64,000 nucleotides of DNA from Marsupella aquatica (Eukaryota > Marchantiophyta), in NCBI GenBank assembly GCA_973895155.1, contig OZ316895.1, forward strand, positions 9,114,001-9,178,000, read 5' to 3'. The notes below the pieces were generated by a model that saw nothing but the letters and a program-made list of their open reading frames with translations, was not told where the DNA came from and did no database searches. This document shows, one piece after another, positions 59,281 through 64,000 of the stretch; position 1 is the first letter of the stretch, and the number at the start of each line of letters is the position of its first letter. Position numbers and translations under genes: made by a program.

Positions 59281-62200
59281 ATGCCGAGAGGGAGAAGGGG
59301 AGGTAGAGGAAGTCCCCAACACACACGTACCCCAAGATCAGAGCTAGAAGGGGGGCCCTCTTGGATTGGGACCAGACGACGAGTTGCTGCCGAAGAACGC
59401 TTACGGCTTGCAGAAGAGAGGAGGTTGCCACTGGTGCTGGAAGAACAAGTTGGTGTGCAACAGGAAGAGGCTCAACGTAATGAGGCCATATGCCCAGACG
59501 AAGAGCCAGACATAGATCACGAGCGAGAAGAAGGAGAGCCCTTTGTGTTGGTGCAGTCTGAGTTACAAAATCTGATCCCAGAGCTCACTGCATTGCCACA
59601 AATCATCTCACACCTATCATCGGTGCTGTTACCGGTGGCCCAACAAGCGCCATTACCACCTGTGTTGATACAGGCACCGGCTGCACCGATGGCAGCTGCA
59701 CAACGTACCCGTGTTCAGTACGTACCCTTCAAGGGGAGACCAAAGGATGATCCAGACGAATGGATTGAGGAGTTTGAAGGGATTGCCGAAGCTAATGGGG
59801 AGTCTGCACATAAGCTCACTATCATTCCTGGAATGATGAGAGGGGAGGCAGGTCCATGGTTCATTTCGTTGTTGGCCAACGTGAAAGCTGATTGGGCTCT
59901 GTTCAAGCAAGCCTTCTTGAAGGAGTTCAGATCCATAGGAGTGGAGGCCACCTCACTATTAAAGGTGGGCCAACTCAGGATGAAGAAGAAGGAGTCATTA
60001 CGGAGGTTTTTGCAAAGGTTCCAAAAGCTGGTACGTCGGATCCAAGCCCGTACCGATGATGCTATGCGTCAAGCCTGGTTTGTGGCTGCCCTACCAAGCA
60101 AGATGGGGTTCTTTGTACGTCAAGCCAAGCCAACCACATTGGCTGAAGCTATTGCAGCAGCGGAGTCATACACCGCAGCTGATGCCACAAGCAAGCGTTG
60201 CCGAAGAAAGAAGCTGAAGCCGGTTGACAGTTCCTCCAGTGAGGAGTCGAGTGGATCTGATTCAGATAGTAGTGATGAATCTGAGGATTCTGAGAGTACT
60301 ACAGAGTCAGACACTACGGAGTCAGAAGCTGAAAGACGAAGGAGGAAGAAGAAGAAGTTGTCAAAGAAAGTCAAGAAGTCCTCTCACCGTGAAGTGATAC
60401 TACCCACGGTGGCCGTTACACCATTGTCTACGGCAAGACGCCTGAAGGAGCAAGAGGCCAGATATGATGAGCTGACGGAGCAAATGAAAGCGTTGAAAGT
60501 ACATTTTGCCGGACTCAAACCTGAGAGGAGAAAAGTTCCGGTGGAGAGAGCCAATGTGTGGTGCACCAAGTGCATGAAGTTTGGTCATGCCCCGAAGGAG
60601 TGCCCAGCGGGAGAACCAGCCAAGGTTTTCCAAGTACGGGAGGAGGATGTTGAGGGGGCAAGCTACTCAAATCCTTCATATGCAGCGGAAGGGCCAATAG
60701 AGTACTTCATGGAGGAGCCACCAGAGGCCAACGTGTATAGTGTACAACCTCTCAACCCGGGACCACGGAGCATTCATGGAGTTTCAACAAACGCCGGAGC
60801 ACCCGCATACTCCAACTATCCCAACGCTAACCCAGGGAATCGACCACCGTACCCTGGAGTGAGGAAGATCCCTATTTGTTACAATTGTAGAGTGGCGGGC
60901 CACTACGCTAATGTGTGCCCAGAGCCCACCCGTCAAGGCAATGGAGATTTTGCCCGGCTGTGTCAACTATGCAAGGGGGAGGGTCATCTTGCACCACACT
61001 GCCCAACCTTGGAGGCGTTCAAGGCTCAACCGATTGGGGCACAAGAGAAGAAGGGGCCGCCACCTCCTCTGAAAGAAGCTAGCGTCAACTTTCTCACCAC
61101 GGAAGCAGTCGACACCCCTCTAATCACTAGAAGAGAAGAAACCGTAGTGAACATTCCCAAGCAAAGGATGACCACCATAACGGAGGAGGTGGTACCGCTA
61201 GTCGTTGTAGTATCTCCAGTTGTTGAGATACCGGTGGTTGTTGTTGCAACATCTACGGAAGTTGAAGTTGCTAACCCCTCACCCCCAAGTCATGAGTGGA
61301 CTCATGCTGAGAATCTACCGGAGGAAGACAGCGACGAGGAGAGAAGGCATTACTCTTGTTACCGAGTCTCCACTCGATCCGGCAAAAAGAAGGGCAAGTC
61401 CGAGCTCAAGCAGAAGTACAAGGAGGTGCATCAAGCTTCCACATCGGGTACCTCACACGAACCGGAGGTGCCACCCATGGAGGATAGTGACTTTGATCGG
61501 GACAACCCCAAGTTGTTCTATCCGAAGGTGGGAGAAGAGGTACGTAAGCAGTTGGAGGAGCTAGAAGCACAAGCCATGCAAGCGGCCATTGACAAAGACA
61601 TGGAGGAGGCAAAGGCCAGAAAGAAAGCGGAGGAGAGGGTTGTTCGTTGGAAACCGGGAGAAGAGGTCATCCCACCCATACCTCCTGCAACCGCGTACAA
61701 CATTGCTCAAGACATTCTGGATTGCCCAGTCAGTGCCACAATTGGTCAACTATTACGGGATAGCTCCCTATACCGTCGCCAAGTCAAGGAGATTCTCATG
61801 AGGAGGAGACGTAGAAGAAGGTTACCCAAAGTTGGGGCTGACCCCATACAAGTCAACTGGGTCACGGAGGATTTGGGTGCCCCAGAACTCACGGTGGACA
61901 TCAATGGATGTGCAATACGGTTTGTACCGGTGGACGGGGGCTCGGGAGTCAACATCATGACTGAGGAGACGGCAAACCGGTTGGGGTATACAGAGTTAGA
62001 ACCACCGGCACGTGCCATGAGGTTGGCTGATGGTGCACGGGTGGTGCCGTTGGGGTGTCTCACCAAGATTCCAACAATGATTGGGGGAAAATCTTTCCCC
62101 CTCAACTATTTGGTGATGCGACCCGTTCGGCCGTACGGTTTTCCCATTTTAATTGGCAGGCCATGGTTGTATGTGGCCAAGGTCACAAGTGATTGGGGCA

Positions 62201-64000
62201 AACGGCAGTTTCGGTTTGGTATCCCCACTATCACTATTCCATGGTCAGCGGAGTCACCTCACGGGGAGACTACGACTATGGAGGAGGAATATGATTCAGA
62301 GGTCACCTCAGATGAAGACGAGGATGAAGTATACATGGTGAAACTGATTTCTCACCTCACGGAGGAAGATGTTTTTGGCCCCGGAGTTGCTACTCAAGAG
62401 CATGCAGTAGAGGAATCAGTTAGCCAAGTGCACGCTGTTCTAGAAGAGATGGAAGACGAGCGAAGCAAAATTGTGGAGGCTGAACCTCTAGAGATTCATG
62501 ATAGGGAGGCAGAGGATCACCCCGAGGAGGTGGAAATGCAAGCCCACACGATCATGTTTGATGATGAGCAAAGAGAGCAGTTTTTGAATGACATCCTGGA
62601 TGATGACTTTAGAGAGGAGCTATTGTCACATTACAAAGAATCTGACGTTGAAGAAATAATGGCCCATGTGACAAAGGATCCACCTCCATCCCGACCAGAC
62701 CAGGAGGAGAGTGATGCACCGGTGTATGGAGGGATGAGGCTCGCACGGTTGGAAGAAACCTTTGATGAGGAGACACGCAACAAGTTGGACGTGATCAGGC
62801 CGGAGCAGTACACAAAGGTGGAAGTGGGTGAGGGCAAGACACTCAACATTGGTAGTAAGTTGGATGCTACGGAGCAACGCACGATTCAGGAATTGTTGAA
62901 AGAGTACCAAGACGTATTTGCGTGGAGCCACCAAGATTTGAAAGGAGTGCCACCTGAGTTTGGTGAGCACAGCATTGACCTGATGTCAGGAGCACGACCT
63001 GTGAGGCAACGCCAATACCGCCTCAACCCCAAATACTCACTCATGGTGAAGGAGGAGATTGACCGTTTGTTGGATGCAGGATTCATTTATCCGGTCATGC
63101 ATAGTGAGTGGGTGTCACCCATCGTAATCGTGCCCAAGAAAAAGGGGCCAGACGGGAAGGTGAAAATACGGGTGTGCCAAGATTTTCGAAAGTTGAATGA
63201 TGCGACCAAGAAGGATCACTACCCGCTACCGTTCACGGATATCGTGTTGGACATGGTAGCAGGTTGGGAGATATAGAGCTTCTTGGATGGCTACTCTGGG
63301 TACAACCAAATCTGGATACGGGAGGAGGACCAACTCAAGACGGCTTTCACAACAGAGTGGGGGATTTTTGCATTCCGGAGAATGCCTTTTGGGTTGTGCA
63401 ATGCCCCTGGCATGTTCCAACGGCTCATGATGAATATATTTCATGACTTTTTACGCAGGTTCTTGGAGATCTTTATTGATGACTTTGCTGTCTACGGCAA
63501 ACGAGTCAAGCATCCGGAACACTTACGGTTGACTTTTCAGCGGTGCCGGGAGACTTGCCTGAAGCTGCATCCGGAGAAATGTTTCTTTGGAATTGAGGAG
63601 GGAATCCTATTGGGCCACAAAGTGTCTGCACGAGGGATTGAAGTTGATCGTGAGAAGGTCGCCGTGTGGGTAGCAGTCTCATTTCCCAAGAATGTGAAGG
63701 AAGTGAGAGGGTTCTTGGGGTGTGTTGGCTACTACCGACGCTTCATCAAAGACTTTGCCAAGGTAGCCATGCCACTCACTTCCATGTTGAAAAAAGGAAG
63801 TGAGTTTGAACCTACTCCTTCCCGTCAGGCTGCTTTTGATGAATTGAAGAAACGATTGCTAGAGGCCCCCGTGCTCATTACGCCCAATTGGAATAAGGAA
63901 TTCCATGTTTACGTAGACGTATCAGGATTTTGCATCGGTGCCGTTTTGAGTCAGTTAGATGATGATGGAAGAGACCATCCCATCTACTTTGCCAGTAGGC
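59281..64000 (+). pseudogene. gag-protease-reverse transcriptase polyprotein, one nonsense codon
   Basis: One reading frame from ATG 59281 to the window end, broken by TAG at 63274-63276. Gag: capsid-like region (EWIEEFEGIAEANGES), acidic Ser/Asp tract, then three CCHC zinc knuckles (C428-H436-C441, C533-H541-C546, C561-H569-C574). Aspartic protease: DGGSG with D885. Reverse transcriptase: SEWVSPIVIVPKKKG, RVCQDFRKLNDATKKDHYPL before the stop; SFLDGYSGYNQI, RRMPFGLCNAPGMFQR and catalytic FIDDF after it; RNase H begins at FHVYVDVSGFCIGAVLSQ. The RT resembles Athila/Tat. The stop falls within RT where a sense codon is expected, so this copy cannot make full Pol; the rest of the frame is open, suggesting a recent change. 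Confidence 0.92.

Larger units (their letters stand above)
55213..64000 (+). mobile_element. Ty3/gypsy retrotransposon, Athila/Tat-like, running past the window end
   Basis: The internal region is fixed by the primer binding site at 59046 and the gag-protease-RT frame. The left limit is inferred: TGTTGAGACCCCC at 55213 is the best LTR-like start, giving a 5' LTR of about 3.8 kb. The 3' half of pol, integrase and 3' LTR are outside the window, so neither LTR limits nor target duplication can be checked. Confidence 0.75.

Overview
The window is a piece of a land-plant nuclear genome. Host genes are split by GT-AG introns and encode plant families: a BIG5-type ARF-GEF, an MRH1-like receptor pseudokinase and a two-domain phytocystatin. 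Intergenic DNA is AT-rich and full of transposons. I cannot name the species. All exon models were built by hand from splice motifs, reading phase and family resemblance, without transcript data.

Layout, left half. 1-5897 (+): the 3' part of a BIG5-type ARF-GEF, entered in the Sec7 domain, 14 exons. 6.5-13 kb: MITE-like and pogo-like DNA elements with no clear gene. 13.1-15.7 kb (+): a 7-exon membrane-anchored pseudokinase. 16.0-16.2 kb (-): a possible small secreted peptide. 18.8-22.2 kb (+): a 9-exon gene joining a UBZ4-like zinc finger to an AlkB dioxygenase. 22.3-27.8 kb: very AT-rich DNA with tandem repeats, an array of palindromes and decayed coding sequence. 27.8-28.6 kb: a complete non-autonomous MULE-like element with ~300-bp inverted repeats and an 11-bp target duplication. 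29.4-30.8 kb (+): a two-exon GNAT acetyltransferase. 32.1-34.7 kb (-): a four-exon phytocystatin.

Layout, right half. 34.7-42.4 kb: no convincing gene. 42.5-43.0 kb: a Ty1/copia integrase relic. 43,578-53,436: a complete CACTA (En/Spm) transposon with matching termini, an ATA target duplication and subterminal TCGGA/TCCGA clusters. It carries three genes: a leftward TNPA-like accessory gene, a rightward two-exon gene for a SET-domain (protein methyltransferase-like) protein, and a rightward TNP2-type transposase that is now broken. From about 55.2 kb to the window end lies a large Ty3/gypsy retrotransposon of Athila/Tat character. Its primer binding site is at 59,046, its gag-protease-RT frame is interrupted by one stop codon, and a 618-codon ORF lies upstream of the primer binding site, inside what looks like a very long 5' LTR.

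Most notable: (1) a CACTA element encoding its own apparently intact SET-domain protein; (2) a long ORF in the probable LTR of the gypsy element; (3) the UBZ-AlkB fusion gene, whose exon 8 start is tandemly duplicated with the spare splice site destroyed; (4) hairpin and palindrome arrays, including a covarying hairpin pair between primer binding site and gag.
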